Of a stretch of DNA of 11,621 nucleotides, positions 1 to 8,682 are shown piece after piece. The DNA is taken from assembly GCA_036940085.1 (NCBI GenBank), contig JALLBK010000593.1, forward strand, positions 1-11,621. The letters are read 5' to 3'. The notes under the pieces were generated by a model, which was not told where the DNA came from, searched no databases, and worked only from the letters and a program-made list of their open reading frames with translations. The translations under genes were made by a program, and so were the position numbers. Position 1 is the stretch's first letter, and each line of letters opens with the position of its first letter. The stretch is from Discostella pseudostelligera (taxonomy: Eukaryota > Bacillariophyta > Thalassiosirophyceae > Thalassiosirales > Thalassiosiraceae).

Positions 1-350
1 CGGTGTGTTTAGAACACGGACGGGGCGTGGCTAAGAGGCGCCCCTACTTCCAACAGCCATGCTGGATGATGCTTCGGTCCGCCAAGGAAAATACCACAAA
101 CAAAAATGGAATGGAAAATACCTCTCCATTTTTCTTATTTCCTTTCTGAATCATCTTCTGTTCCCCACTCTATTGTTATGTGAGTTTCTGGTGGCAGCTG
201 GCAACTGAAAAAGTGACAGGAAGTGATGCATGATTTGAGAGTGTTCATGTATGATCTTTCATTATTTCATACTCCTATCAAGTATGAAGGGGACAATGCT
301 GATTGCATCACATTATCATGGTGCTGGTGGTGCTGTGCTGCTGCTGGTCC

Positions 351-413
351 TGGTGCTGGTGCTGGTGCTGGTGCTGCTAGTGCTAGTGCTAGTGCTAGTG
401 CTAGTGCTAGTGC
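351..413. repeat. hexanucleotide tandem array TGGTGC then TAGTGC
   Basis: There are four perfect copies of TGGTGC (351-374), one extra TGC triplet, then six perfect copies of TAGTGC (378-413). The two blocks differ by one base in the unit, so one block probably arose from the other by a point change followed by expansion. Depending on strand and frame the array reads as alternating Ala-Leu/Ala-Pro or Leu-Val/Ser-Ala dipeptides, with no flanking coding evidence. Confidence 0.95.
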
Positions 414-1185
414 TATGGCTGTGGTTGTGCTCTTCTTGTGTTGGCGCATTAAGCATTAAGACAATGAATTGCATTACTTTGCATCTTTGTCCTTTGTCCT
501 TGTGATCCCTTATTGCCTTTCTTATTCTTGTTATCTCATGATAAGCAACAGTAGTACTAGCTAAGAAGTAGTAGCAGCAAGCTCATAGCATTGTCAGTCA
601 GGCAGTCAGTGGTGGTTCTTGTATTCTTGTTCTTCCAGTATTCTATGTTTCTCTCCTCATTAGCATTAGGATTATTTCTTGGCAGCAGAGGCGGAGTATG
701 ATGCATGACAAGGATGATTCATGATCAATCAGCATCAACCGCCCCAAGTCCTATGACGATGGCAAACAGCATAGGTTCAGCTAGACAACAACAGTGCAGC
801 TAGCAGTAGTGCAGTAGGAGGTAGTAGGAGGAGCTGGAGCACCATGAACCATGATCCCAAATCCAGATGCAGCACTGCAGCATCTCATTCATCCCCCCAG
901 CAGATCCCCTCTGTTCCAGAACATCATTTTGTATCCTACTACTTTTCATCATAATCATAACCATAATTATTCTTCCACTTCCACCATTTGCATGCCATTT
1001 CATCATCATCATTGACTGCATCATCATGCAGATGCAGATGCAGGAATTGTCTGCTTGGTTATTGGTGTGTTTCATTACTATGCAGTTCTTGCATCATGAT
1101 CATGAATAATGCAGTTGGACGTTGCACGTTGCACCAGTACCAGTACCAATGCAGGAGTATACTTGTCATGCATCAATGACCACTC

Positions 1186-1208
1186 CTGCTGCTGCTGCTG
1201 CTGCTGCT
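1186..1208. repeat. CTG trinucleotide microsatellite
   Basis: Seven uninterrupted CTG units run from 1186 and end in a partial unit, inside the low-complexity intergenic block. No coding frame is supported around it. Confidence 0.95.
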
Positions 1209-1240
1209 ACTACTATTGCTCCTGCACTCCTCCTCCTGGT

Positions 1241-1261
1241 CATCATCATCATCATCATCAT
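1241..1261. repeat. CAT trinucleotide microsatellite
   Basis: Seven uninterrupted CAT units. Shorter CAT/ATC runs lie nearby at about 1004-1030 and 1310-1375, showing that the same triplet has expanded several times in this block. Confidence 0.95.
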
Positions 1262-1629
1262 TGTTCACCAACTCCTGCTGTGATGCTGCTGCCACTCTTG
1301 GTTGGCATCATTGCATCATCTTCGTCATCATCATCACCAGCAGCAGCAGCACAATCATCATCATCTGTCATGATGATGACAATCTTGTAGTTCAAGAGGT
1401 GTCACCTATATTGCTTATCCACATCTTCTACCTGCTGCAGCTGCAGTATTTGTGATCTGAGTCCTCAGAAGCAGAAACATCATTAAGAATTCTAACAATA
1501 CCACCAAAACAATAGAGAGAGGGTAAAACAAAAGTTGTTGTATTACTACTGTACAATGTTTCTGTGAATCAAACAATAGTCCTCATCCTTTACAATTTGC
1601 CCACTAAATAACTAAATGCACAGATATAT

Positions 1630-1635
1630 TTTATT
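1630..1635 (-). terminator. possible poly(A) signal of the 1669-2442 gene
   Basis: The minus strand reads AATAAA here, 34 nt past the stop codon of the minus-strand gene, which is a plausible place for a polyadenylation signal. The hexamer is common by chance in A/T-rich DNA, and poly(A) signals are poorly conserved in algae, so this is only a candidate. Confidence 0.35.
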
Positions 1636-1668
1636 CTCTCTCTAGTGAGGGGCTCTTGTCATCTCACT

Positions 1669-2442
1669 TCAAGCATTACATGCAAAATCTTTCAATTCAG
1701 TGAACGAAAATGGTCTTTCTTCAAAGAGCTCATCGTCGTCATAATCTTCGCGTTCGTTGCATCTCTTTCGAGTAGCTAGCACAGTACCGAATGCGGTACC
1801 GAATATTGCACCCATCAATGAATATGACATGTACGACCCACCTTTTCCTCGTCGTCCTCCTCCTCCTGACTTGGACTTCTCCGAACTTGTACTACCAAAC
1901 GATGGGCTGACTTCTGTTTTGGCTGCGGCTGCGACTGCGGTTGTGGCTGCGGCTGCACTGGTATGGTTGCATGATGTGTCATCACTGACGCCAACGTACA
2001 CGGTCACTAACCATGAAAGACTATTGCCGACGTCTGCTTCTGGGATTGTTTCTGTTCGCGAAATACTGTACAACCCTGGGTCGCCGCACGTCTGATCCTC
2101 TATCGGTGTAAGCCAGTCGTCACACAATGTCCCCGCACTATGAATGGTATTTTGGGGGCAGTATTTCCAGACACATGCCTTGTATTCCATCTCGCTATTA
2201 TCAAAGTTCCGCGTTGCCTCGACCGTACCTCCAATGCTGGCCACATCGCCGAACAAACATTCGGAGCTGTAATGATTGCCGTCGCACGAGACGGTAATGT
2301 TAATGTTGGAGAATGGATCGTCATCTCCGTTCCTACAACTGGCGGTGCTGAAATGGAAACTGACTGCGGAGATGGCAGCGGGCATAGTAGCGACCACTGC
2401 CACCAATAAACAGCATATTGATGATATTGATTTCGTCACCAT
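1669..2442 (-). CDS. secreted Cys-rich type I membrane protein, function unknown
   Basis: This single-exon gene encodes 257 residues. Residues 1-26 look like a signal peptide: Lys4, a hydrophobic core at about 9-20, and a likely cut after Ile-Ser-Ala at 24-26. The lumenal or extracellular part has eight cysteines (36, 53, 62, 90, 95, 107, 119, 158), suggesting disulfides, and two N-glycosylation sequons (Asn48-Ile-Thr, Asn159-His-Thr). Residues 163-202 form an Ala/Thr-rich then Ser/Lys/Gly-rich basic linker. One membrane segment follows at about 207-224 with Gly211-xxx-Gly215-xxx-Gly219 spacing. The cytosolic tail is short: Arg-Lys-Arg, then an acidic stretch rich in Asp and Glu. The start ATG lies in a good context (purine at -3, G at +4). 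I do not recognise the family. The architecture suggests a cell-surface or endomembrane protein, possibly lineage-specific. The coding call is firm because signal peptide, cysteines and membrane segment occur in the expected order in one long frame. Confidence 0.8.
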   Translation of the reverse strand: MVTKSISSICCLLVAVVATMPAAISAVSFHFSTASCRNGDDDPFSNINITVSCDGNHYSSECLFGDVASIGGTVEATRNFDNSEMEYKACVWKYCPQNTIHSAGTLCDDWLTPIEDQTCGDPGLYSISRTETIPEADVGNSLSWLVTVYVGVSDDTSCNHTSAAAATTAVAAAAKTEVSPSFGSTSSEKSKSGGGGRRGKGGSYMSYSLMGAIFGTAFGTVLATRKRCNEREDYDDDELFEERPFSFTELKDFACNA

Positions 2443-2909
2443 GCCTCTTGTTTCTAATATGTAATCCGATCGAAGGAGAGGTGTTTGACATGTGCTTATT
2501 TGTCCTCCGCTCTGTCCAACTTGAGTTTCTCAACTCTCGGCAGCAAGGTGAATTCGTCTATTTTCTCCTTTTATTTGCGATCCATTTCCGTTTAGCGAAC
2601 TTTTCTGTGTAGGAAATAATACAAATCGAGAACTTTTTGGAATCGTCTCACCTTGAGAAAGAAAGGATCGCAAAACATAGAAGGTATTGACCCCCTTCCC
2701 GCCAAAAAGAAGTGTCTCCATCCTCTCGCATCCCGATCCCGCCCTGTCTCGATGCGCCTTCCAATTCTATGATGGGCAAAAGACACTCGCATCTCTTTAC
2801 TTTTTCGATCGAATGAAACGCAGGGGTGAGTGTCGCCCACTAATTAATCAATTACTTATTCGGAAGATAATATCTACACGTACCAACATGAAGTTGATAA
2901 CACTACCAC
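2443..2909. other. intergenic region between two minus-strand genes
   Basis: This spacer carries the promoter and 5' UTR of the 1669-2442 gene and the 3' UTR of the mannosidase. The open frames inside it are short and have no recognisable motif. The only element I can name is the E2F-like box at 2696-2708. No AATAAA is evident just past the mannosidase stop. Confidence 0.6.
2696..2708 (-). promoter_or_regulatory. E2F-like site upstream of the secreted protein gene
   Basis: On the minus strand this reads TTTTTGGCGGGAA, which matches the TTTGGCGGGAA form of the E2F/DP consensus known from animals and plants. It lies about 254 bp upstream of the ATG at 2442, on the gene's own strand. The same core recurs near the other genes of the window. 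Function is inferred from motif similarity only. Confidence 0.45.
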
Positions 2910-5900
2910 CTACGAATATAAGATTCGAAGGGTCATAATCTTGTATGCTGCAATGGGTAGTGTGTACGCGGACTCCATCGTTTCACCATCAACACTTTGT
3001 GAATCTAGCATCGCCAGTCGCTTCTCGTTGAAGTTCACTGATTCAACGAGAACGATTTGATAATCTTCTAGTGATGCAATGGAAAATGATATGTTTGTAT
3101 TGGCGCCCGAGACTTCATGGAGGCGAACGCAAAAGCCCTGGCCTTGACCGATTTTGCACATGCTCGGCATCACCCATGACGGAACTGCGCTTCCCAACTC
3201 AGTGAATCTTATTATCGGCTTTGCATTGGATATAAATATTGTGTTCGCCTTTGACAATACAAGGGGTTGCGTGAAGAGTTCATCCGCCTTGGCAGCTGTT
3301 GGAATTATCAGATCGTCATCTTTATTTGCGTATTGGAAAGTATTTTGGTGTTTTGTAATTGCGAATTGAATTCTATGCTTGCCTTGGTCGGCTTTCGGGT
3401 CTGGAAAGGTTGAGCTTCGTAGTAACGTGAAACTGAGGATGCCAAGCTTTGCTCGGAAGCCATATTTTGATTGAGTTACAATCGATAATCCATCCATACT
3501 ACCATTGAGGATAGAAGCCCAGCGGCTAGCTGGCACTTCCCACTGTCCCTCCTCTTTGTGGGTTTGTGGAATTTGACTGCGATCAACAAAGTTAAATGGA
3601 GACCCAAACCGCGCATAATCTCCACAATAATCTGTGGGTACTTCGTAACGCAATGTCTTGTGCGATTCTCTCCAATCTACGAAGCAGGAAACACGCAATG
3701 AGTCCTCTTTCGAATAAAGTCGGTACTCAATTTCCATGGCGCTACCATTCGAACCGATGGGGATGGAGTCTGATCGCAGTGTGGAAACAATGGGACCGCA
3801 CTCGATCACTTTTAGAGCTACAGGTTCCCTAATTGCATTTTCTCTCAGCCACACCACATGATGATCCACATCCCATGCATCTGAAGTAGTATAAGAAATG
3901 GTGAAACGATGAGAAATTTGACATGGACAGCGAAATGAATCGAAATTCATTGTCTCACCGTATGCTTCTGGGTTGTCATCGTGCAGGGTAAATGATGTAG
4001 CTTTGCCTCTTGTCAAGAGAAGAGGCTCTCCGCGGATAAGGATGGAACACAGTTGGCCGTACTCATCAAACTCAGCACTGACGATTCCATTTGATAGTAA
4101 ATTGGGGGTGGCTTTCATTTGCATGATTTCAGTTTCCTCTTCTGCACCTGCTGGCAACAACTTGAACGGTAGAGCACTCAACCCTGTAACTTTCACCAAC
4201 GCACACGGCTTTCCGTTAACGAATTGAACTGGAGTCGAGACGTCGTCGTCGGTCGAACGTACACAGTAAGACGAATGACCATGATCTAACGAATCCGCGG
4301 GCAATTCAACCATTGAGAACCTTGTCCAAGCCAGAGGGTTGACGATTGTGAATGCTGTACTGCTAGCGTGTCGAGAAGAAGATTGTGGCCATTCTTTAAT
4401 TGCAGCATCGACCTGGCATGTTGCAAGTGATTTCAACTCGGCATTCATCTCCCGATAGACTGACTGGATCGACGAGCCTGGTGCAGCGTCGTGGAAAAGA
4501 GCAAACAAATATCGTTCCCAGTTGTCTTTCATATCCAATGGAGTGAACTTGCCACTGATTACTCTTAGTGTCTCACGCTGTTGCAACGCTCTCTCACAAG
4601 CTCGTAAATGGTACTTGAAATCGGACTGTGTCGTATGAACTGCTCGATGATACTCGAGGAACAGCTCCCCTCGATAGATTGGCAATTCGTCACGCACATG
4701 CGACAACCGCTGAAAGAAGGAATCGACGGTCCCCCATCGACACGAGGGCGTGGTTTCTCCTCCGATGAAGGATCGCTGCAATCGTAGTGACCGCTCAATC
4801 TGCTCGTCCGAGGGTCCACCACCTCCATCTCCATAACCGGAAGGACAGAGTACCTCGTCATGCACGTCGGCGTTTTGATATTGTCTTTTATTAGGACATG
4901 CAGAAGAGAATGACATTAGAATGCAATCCAACCTAATGGAAATAAGAAATGGCATATCAAATGTACTTGCCTCACCGCCGTCATTGCCTCCTTCATTGTA
5001 ATCTTGCTATTGTATCCTGACACACCCAAATGAGCTAGAACGGACGATTCTCCATCGGGACCTATCCAATTGAATGAGTTGTGCGGAAACTTTGTGATGG
5101 TGCTCCAAAGTATCTTGGTGGTGAAGAAATTTGGTATCTCTGCCAGGTGTAAGATCTACCGTTTGGAATAGGGAGAGAGAGATGAGTGATGTTGAGGGAA
5201 CACGTGCCAATCGAAATAACAAATTCGCAAAGTTGCATCAATACGATAGTACCTGAGGCAAGCATTGCGAATATCCAAACACATCGGGAAGCCACACCGT
5301 TTCACTGTTACAACCACGAACATTCCTTATTCGTTCTTGTCCATACAAGATGCATCGCACCAAGCCTTCTCCTACCGGCAATTGTGTGTCGCATTCCACC
5401 TCGAGTGCTCCAGTAAACTCCCATTGTCCATTGGAAATCTTTTGTTTAATTTGGTGTGCTAATTTGGGTTGAGTCTTTTGGATGTAATAGTAGAGTGGTG
5501 GTTGACTCATGGTGAATGTAAAGTCAGGATAGGTATTCATTAGCTGAAGTACGTTGGAGTAGGTGTGTATGATCTTTTGATAGGTGACACGTTCCGGCCA
5601 CATCCAAACCAAATCCATGTGAGCATGTCCAACGTGACATATCTTCATGCATTCCCTGCCAGGAAAAGTTGTTGATGGTGGAGTAGTAACGCGCTCGTAG
5701 ATGGAGCGAATGGCCAATCTCAATTTCAACAAGGATTGTGTTCGATCATATATATCACAGGCTAGATTGAATAGATGCAATACCCGTCGTAATACGGGAG
5801 GCACCGTCCCTAATGGCGCATAATATCCATTTTCCGTATTTAATGGTATACCCTCCTTTTCGTAAATGTATTCAATCCATTCGATTAACATGGATATATC

Positions 5901-6719
5901 ATGGTAGACGTCATTGGCTATGTGACTTTTCTGTTGGCATTGTAATTTGAGTAGACGAAATCCAAGTTCTTCTGTCGGGGGATGCAGACCGAACCAAAAT
6001 CCTGTTTGCCATTGACCTTTTGCATGGTATACGTGAGATGAATCAAATCAATAAAGCGTCAGTATAGCAAAGAAAGAGTATCGCATTTTTCCTAGTCAAT
6101 GACAAACACACTCACCACCATCCAACCAAATGGTGCACGAGGTCGAAGTCTTTTCATCACTTTGCTGTTGTAGTAATGGGCCAATGGGAACACGATCATG
6201 AACAGGATCAATGCCACACCAAACATCCCCGGAGTTGGTATACACAGTAAATTCTCCATGGGCTAAAAAATAGAGGTATTTGTCACATCTTTGCCCATCG
6301 CCTACTCGACTTGTTTCTATCTCTGTCGATACCGCGTCTTCTTGGTGTGACGACGCACCAACACTACAACGAGGTGGTAGAGTCAACTCCACTCGAAACC
6401 ATCGCTGTGTCCATGGAAACTCTCTCACGGCATCATCATCATTCTCTGCTGCTGCTGATGATGTAGTCGATGCATCCACAACAAGCGACGACGCTGGACT
6501 AAATCTCTCCCCTACACATAGACGCTCATAACACTTCTTTGTGTCAAATTCATGAACGGCCTCGTTCCATGAGATGAACTTTGGATGAATGGGTCCAATT
6601 TGCACATCAATTGTTGTACCAGGAATGGGAGTGTAAATGAGAGCTTGGATACGACGGCGTAGATGGATGATGCGTGGGTAGATTAGCTGTGGTAGCGGCG
6701 TAGTAGTTTGTCTCGTCAT
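2910..6719 (-). CDS. alpha-mannosidase, glycoside hydrolase family 38 (MAN2C1/Ams1-like), five exons
   Basis: This enzyme would hydrolyse terminal alpha-linked mannose with retention. Having no signal peptide, it probably acts in cytosol or vacuole on free oligosaccharides from glycoprotein turnover, as MAN2C1 and yeast Ams1 do. I join 6719-6116, 6016-5253, 5155-4971, 4884-3959 and 3880-2910, giving 1149 residues, near the family's usual 1000-1100. Diagnostic features in order: N-terminal beta domain; GHAHMD near 331-336 (zinc ligands His334, Asp336); LPDVFGYS with nucleophile and ligand Asp446; FFTTKILWS; a GYGDGGGGP loop; GELFLEYHRAVHTT; FHDAAPGSS with ligand His649; and C-terminal beta domains with DAWDVD and ASRWASI. 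All catalytic residues are present. An upstream in-frame ATG at 6848 would add 43 residues. I prefer 6719 because family similarity begins there and the upstream ATG lies inside an E2F-like 13-mer repeated elsewhere. The family is certain; exact exon edges and start are inferred. Confidence 0.95.
3881..3958 (-). other. mannosidase intron 4 (78 nt, in frame and stop-free)
   Basis: The donor is ACG|GTGAGA and the acceptor is CTTCAG|AT, with a pyrimidine-rich stretch before it. The segment is 26 codons with no stop, so it reads through as coding. It falls in the middle of a motif that is continuous in the family (acidic pair, Pro, aromatic, then DAWDVD). Removing it gives DDNPEAYDAWDVD; keeping it inserts 26 unrelated residues rich in Ser, Phe and Cys. 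Confidence 0.8.
4885..4970 (-). other. mannosidase intron 3 (86 nt, GC-AG, phase 2)
   Basis: The donor reads AG|GCAAGT, the strong consensus typical of the minor GC-AG class, and the acceptor is AAAAG|AC. Only this pair joins the frames without gaining or losing conserved residues, giving AMTAVRQYQNADVHDE upstream of the GYGDGGGGP loop. The nearby GTGAGG and GTACAT donors are in the wrong phase for the acceptors available. Confidence 0.75.
5156..5252 (-). other. mannosidase intron 2 (97 nt, GT-AG, phase 0)
   Basis: The donor is CAG|GTACTA and the acceptor is CGGTAG|ATC. The unspliced frame hits a stop just after the donor. The splice joins the catalytic FGYSQCLPQ segment to ILHLAEIPNFFTTKILWS, exactly as expected in GH38 enzymes. 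Confidence 0.9.
6017..6115 (-). other. mannosidase intron 1 (99 nt, GT-AG, phase 1)
   Basis: The donor is G|GTGAGT and the chosen acceptor is AAAAG|GT. The intron contains an in-frame TGA, so it must be removed. Joining restores WLDGGQWQTGFWF, matching the family pattern of Leu-Trp-x-Asp-x-Gly-x-Tyr/Trp-Gln-Thr-x-x-Trp. A second phase-compatible acceptor, CAG 15 nt further on, would delete five residues of this conserved stretch and is less likely as the main site. Confidence 0.8.
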
Positions 6720-7021
6720 GGTTGCGATGATTGATGTTGAGTTTGATGTCGTTTGCAAAAGATTGCAAAGATCCAAAAATGCTAGCCTCCCGCCATTTTC
6801 GCAACATTTTTCATCGCCAAAGATTCGCCATCCTTCTTTTCCCGCCATTTTTGCTAGCTTCGTTGTCCATCTTCATCCACTACCACTACTTCCGCCCCCC
6901 GTAACCGTAAGTATCGACTTGAACTTCATTATTGGCACTCCAAGTACGATAGCAAGGCAATACCATCGCTGCATAGTATTAAGTATTAGCATCAAAACAC
7001 ACGATATCGATATTAATCACC
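6720..7021. promoter_or_regulatory. divergent promoter region with two E2F-like boxes
   Basis: This interval separates the mannosidase (minus) from the Asn/Ser-rich protein gene (plus) and must hold both promoters. It contains TCCCGCCATT at 6788-6797 and TTTTCCCGCCATT at 6837-6849, both in plus orientation; GCTAGC hexamers sit beside them at 6781-6786 and 6853-6858. Poly-pyrimidine tracts surround them. If the mannosidase starts at the alternative ATG (6848), both boxes would lie within or touching its coding sequence. Confidence 0.55.
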
Positions 7022-8471
7022 ATGGGTCTCCTCCAGCAGCAAGAGCAGCAGGAGCAATCTCAGCATCGCAGCAACAACAATGACGCCGCCGCTGCCGCCA
7101 ATAATCACAACATTAACCCCAACAGCGACGAAGATGACACCTTCCCAGAACAACATTGCTTTGATCCCTGCCAAGCCTACAATAATACTAATAATCTCAA
7201 CAGCAATAACAATAGCAAAGGAGCATGCATCGCCGCCTTCCAAGCCACAGTCGATTGCTCGGTAGATCAATTTCAAAACACCATGTCGTGCGGTCCATTC
7301 TTTCAAACACATTCCTCTACCTCCTCTAACATGGGTAAATTCCATCCAGCCAATTACTTTAAACGAAATACCCATCGAGCACGTTCTACTTCGGAAGATA
7401 ATAATTCCAACCATTCCGCACAGTATTTGTATTCGAGTTCATCACCAGTGGGACCGACCAAGTGTGAATATTGTGGGAATGGCAATGCGGATGAGTGTAA
7501 AAGTAATTTACCGGAGGAGTATTATGCGAGATTAGTTATGACGACGACTAAGCATAATAATAATAGTAATAATAAGCAGAAGGGCTCATCATCATCATCA
7601 TCNATTAGTTATGACGACGACTAAGCATAATAATAATAGTAATAATAAGCAGAAGGGCTCATCATCATCATCATCGACGGTGCGACGAAGGTCGAATGAT
7701 ATCGCTGGTAGTGATGGCAATGGAATTCTAGGCGGAGAGGACCATGAGAGCAACAACTACAACTACATGCCATCTACTTCCAAAACATCACACTGCAACG
7801 CAGCAGCAGCAGCAACAACAACAATATCATCATCATCAACAACAGCGTCACCATCATCACAAACAAACTTCTGTCCACGTCCAAAGTTATTCTTCCTCAA
7901 GAAACGTCCACCATTTGCATTATCGGATGGATGGAATCCAAACACGGAATATAGATGTAATTTATTTGAACCACCGAGTAGTATTGAGGGGATGGGACGC
8001 GGTAAGAAGGAAGTTCGGGGGCATTTGGGGAGTTGTAGTAGTACTACCGGTGGTGGTGCAGCTGTGACGAATAATAACAATGGGGTGGTGATGATAGGAG
8101 GGGTTGGTGGCGGAGGAGGGGGTGCATCATCCACAGCAGCGGCCGCAGCGAGAGGAGGATCATCCATGACAATAACCACAAATTCAACGGGGGGAGTAGT
8201 AGGAGGAGTAGTACCATCGACCTCGAATGGTATGAATACCAGTCTTTTGAATCAAAGTATTGGAAGTGATGGTACTAGTAGTAGGAGAGTCGATGTGACG
8301 ATGATATCTGAAACTTCCTATTTGAGCATTGATAGTAGTGTAGGTGGCCGAGGAGGAGGAGGTGGTGGTGGTGGTACTAATGCGATGGCTAGATCCTATT
8401 CTCCCGTGCAATGGATTCGAGGATGGATGGGTTCTGCTGCTGGAACTTCGCCACCATCTTCGCCGTCATAG
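7022..8471 (+). CDS. Asn/Ser/Gly-rich, largely disordered protein (frame split by assembly artefact)
   Basis: As printed, the frame from ATG 7022 stops at 7624, and a second frame starting in the repeat runs to 8471. Removing one 72-nt repeat copy and the N at 7603 (73 nt) restores one continuous 458-residue protein, so I treat it as one gene. The ATG has a strong context (CACCATGG). The protein begins with a Gln-rich stretch, then Asn/Ala runs. A cysteine-bearing part follows: Cys46-x3-Cys50, Cys69-x9-Cys79, Cys90, then Cys148-x2-Cys151 and Cys159, followed by a Glu-Tyr-Tyr segment near 166-168. The second half has Ser, Ala, Asn and Gly runs around a basic segment containing LFFLKKRPPF. It ends with an amphipathic SPVQWIRGWMG and a Ser/Pro tail. 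I recognise no family with confidence. The cysteine spacing recalls CX9C/GCK-type domains, which is speculative. No signal peptide or membrane segment is seen. Confidence 0.75.
7531..7675. repeat. perfect 72-nt direct duplication around a single N (contig-join artefact)
   Basis: Bases 7531-7602 and 7604-7675 are identical over all 72 nt and are separated only by the ambiguous base at 7603. The unit contains ATA/AAT and ATC microsatellites. Perfect identity, the N exactly at the junction, and restoration of the reading frame when one copy plus the N is removed all indicate two contig ends that overlap but were not merged. It is not a biological duplication. Confidence 0.9.
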
Positions 8472-8682
8472 AAAGCCCCTATTGCCGACACTACCCACCA
8501 CCTCTTGTGTACAAAATTATTAACATGATAGAAGATAGAACCCAAGCATAATGTGTTGTCGATTATCAATTGCATCACTTTCGGTAGAAGTCGAGTAATT
8601 TACCTACAAATGATTGATATGCAACCTCCTCCCCTCTCTTCATTCAATGACTCTACTTTCCACTTCCACTTCAAGAGAATTT

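Larger units (their letters stand above)
1..1668. other. gene-poor low-complexity intergenic region
   Basis: No convincing gene is seen here on either strand. All open frames are short and made of runs of one or two residues (His, Cys, Ser, Ala-Leu, Leu-Val) that come from CAT, CTG, CAG and TGGTGC microsatellites. Many short words (GATGCA, CATCAT, AGTAGT) recur between about 540 and 1400. A frame open from base 3 to a stop near 150 lacks a start in the window and has no recognisable motif, so a gene ending there can be neither shown nor excluded. The right end holds the probable 3' UTR of the minus-strand gene at 1669-2442. Confidence 0.7.

Noticed and set aside
1..150. Frame open from base 3 as the 3' end of a gene entering from the left
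   Set aside because: Less than 50 codons with no motif; cannot be separated from chance without sequence to the left.
223..505. Overlapping frames on both strands encoding Ala-Leu, Ala-Pro or Leu-Val dipeptide repeats
   Set aside because: They are direct translations of the hexanucleotide array, open in several frames at once, with no flanking non-repetitive coding sequence.
1109..1455. Frames with poly-Cys, poly-His and poly-Ser runs
   Set aside because: Microsatellite read-through; no start context, domain or conserved segment, and alternative frames are equally open.
1757..2095. Plus-strand frame of 112 codons antisense to the secreted protein gene
   Set aside because: It is a shadow of the minus-strand gene, which has a signal peptide, ordered cysteines and a membrane helix that the antisense frame lacks.
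4565..4955. ATG at 4955 as the start of a separate 681-residue gene
   Set aside because: It lies inside the GC-AG intron; the conserved GH38 sequence continues upstream in three further exons, so this is one gene.
7022..7040. N-terminal Met-Gly as an N-myristoylation signal
   Set aside because: Residues 5-6 are Gln-Gln rather than the Ser/Thr usual at position 6, so the signal is weak.
6718..7083. Plus-strand frame of 121 codons over the divergent promoter
   Set aside because: It overlaps the mannosidase first exon antisense and the start of the next gene in another frame, and shows no domain.
7611..8471. Independent gene starting at ATG 7611
   Set aside because: That ATG is inside the second copy of the duplicated 72 nt; removing the artefact makes it an internal Met of the gene starting at 7022.
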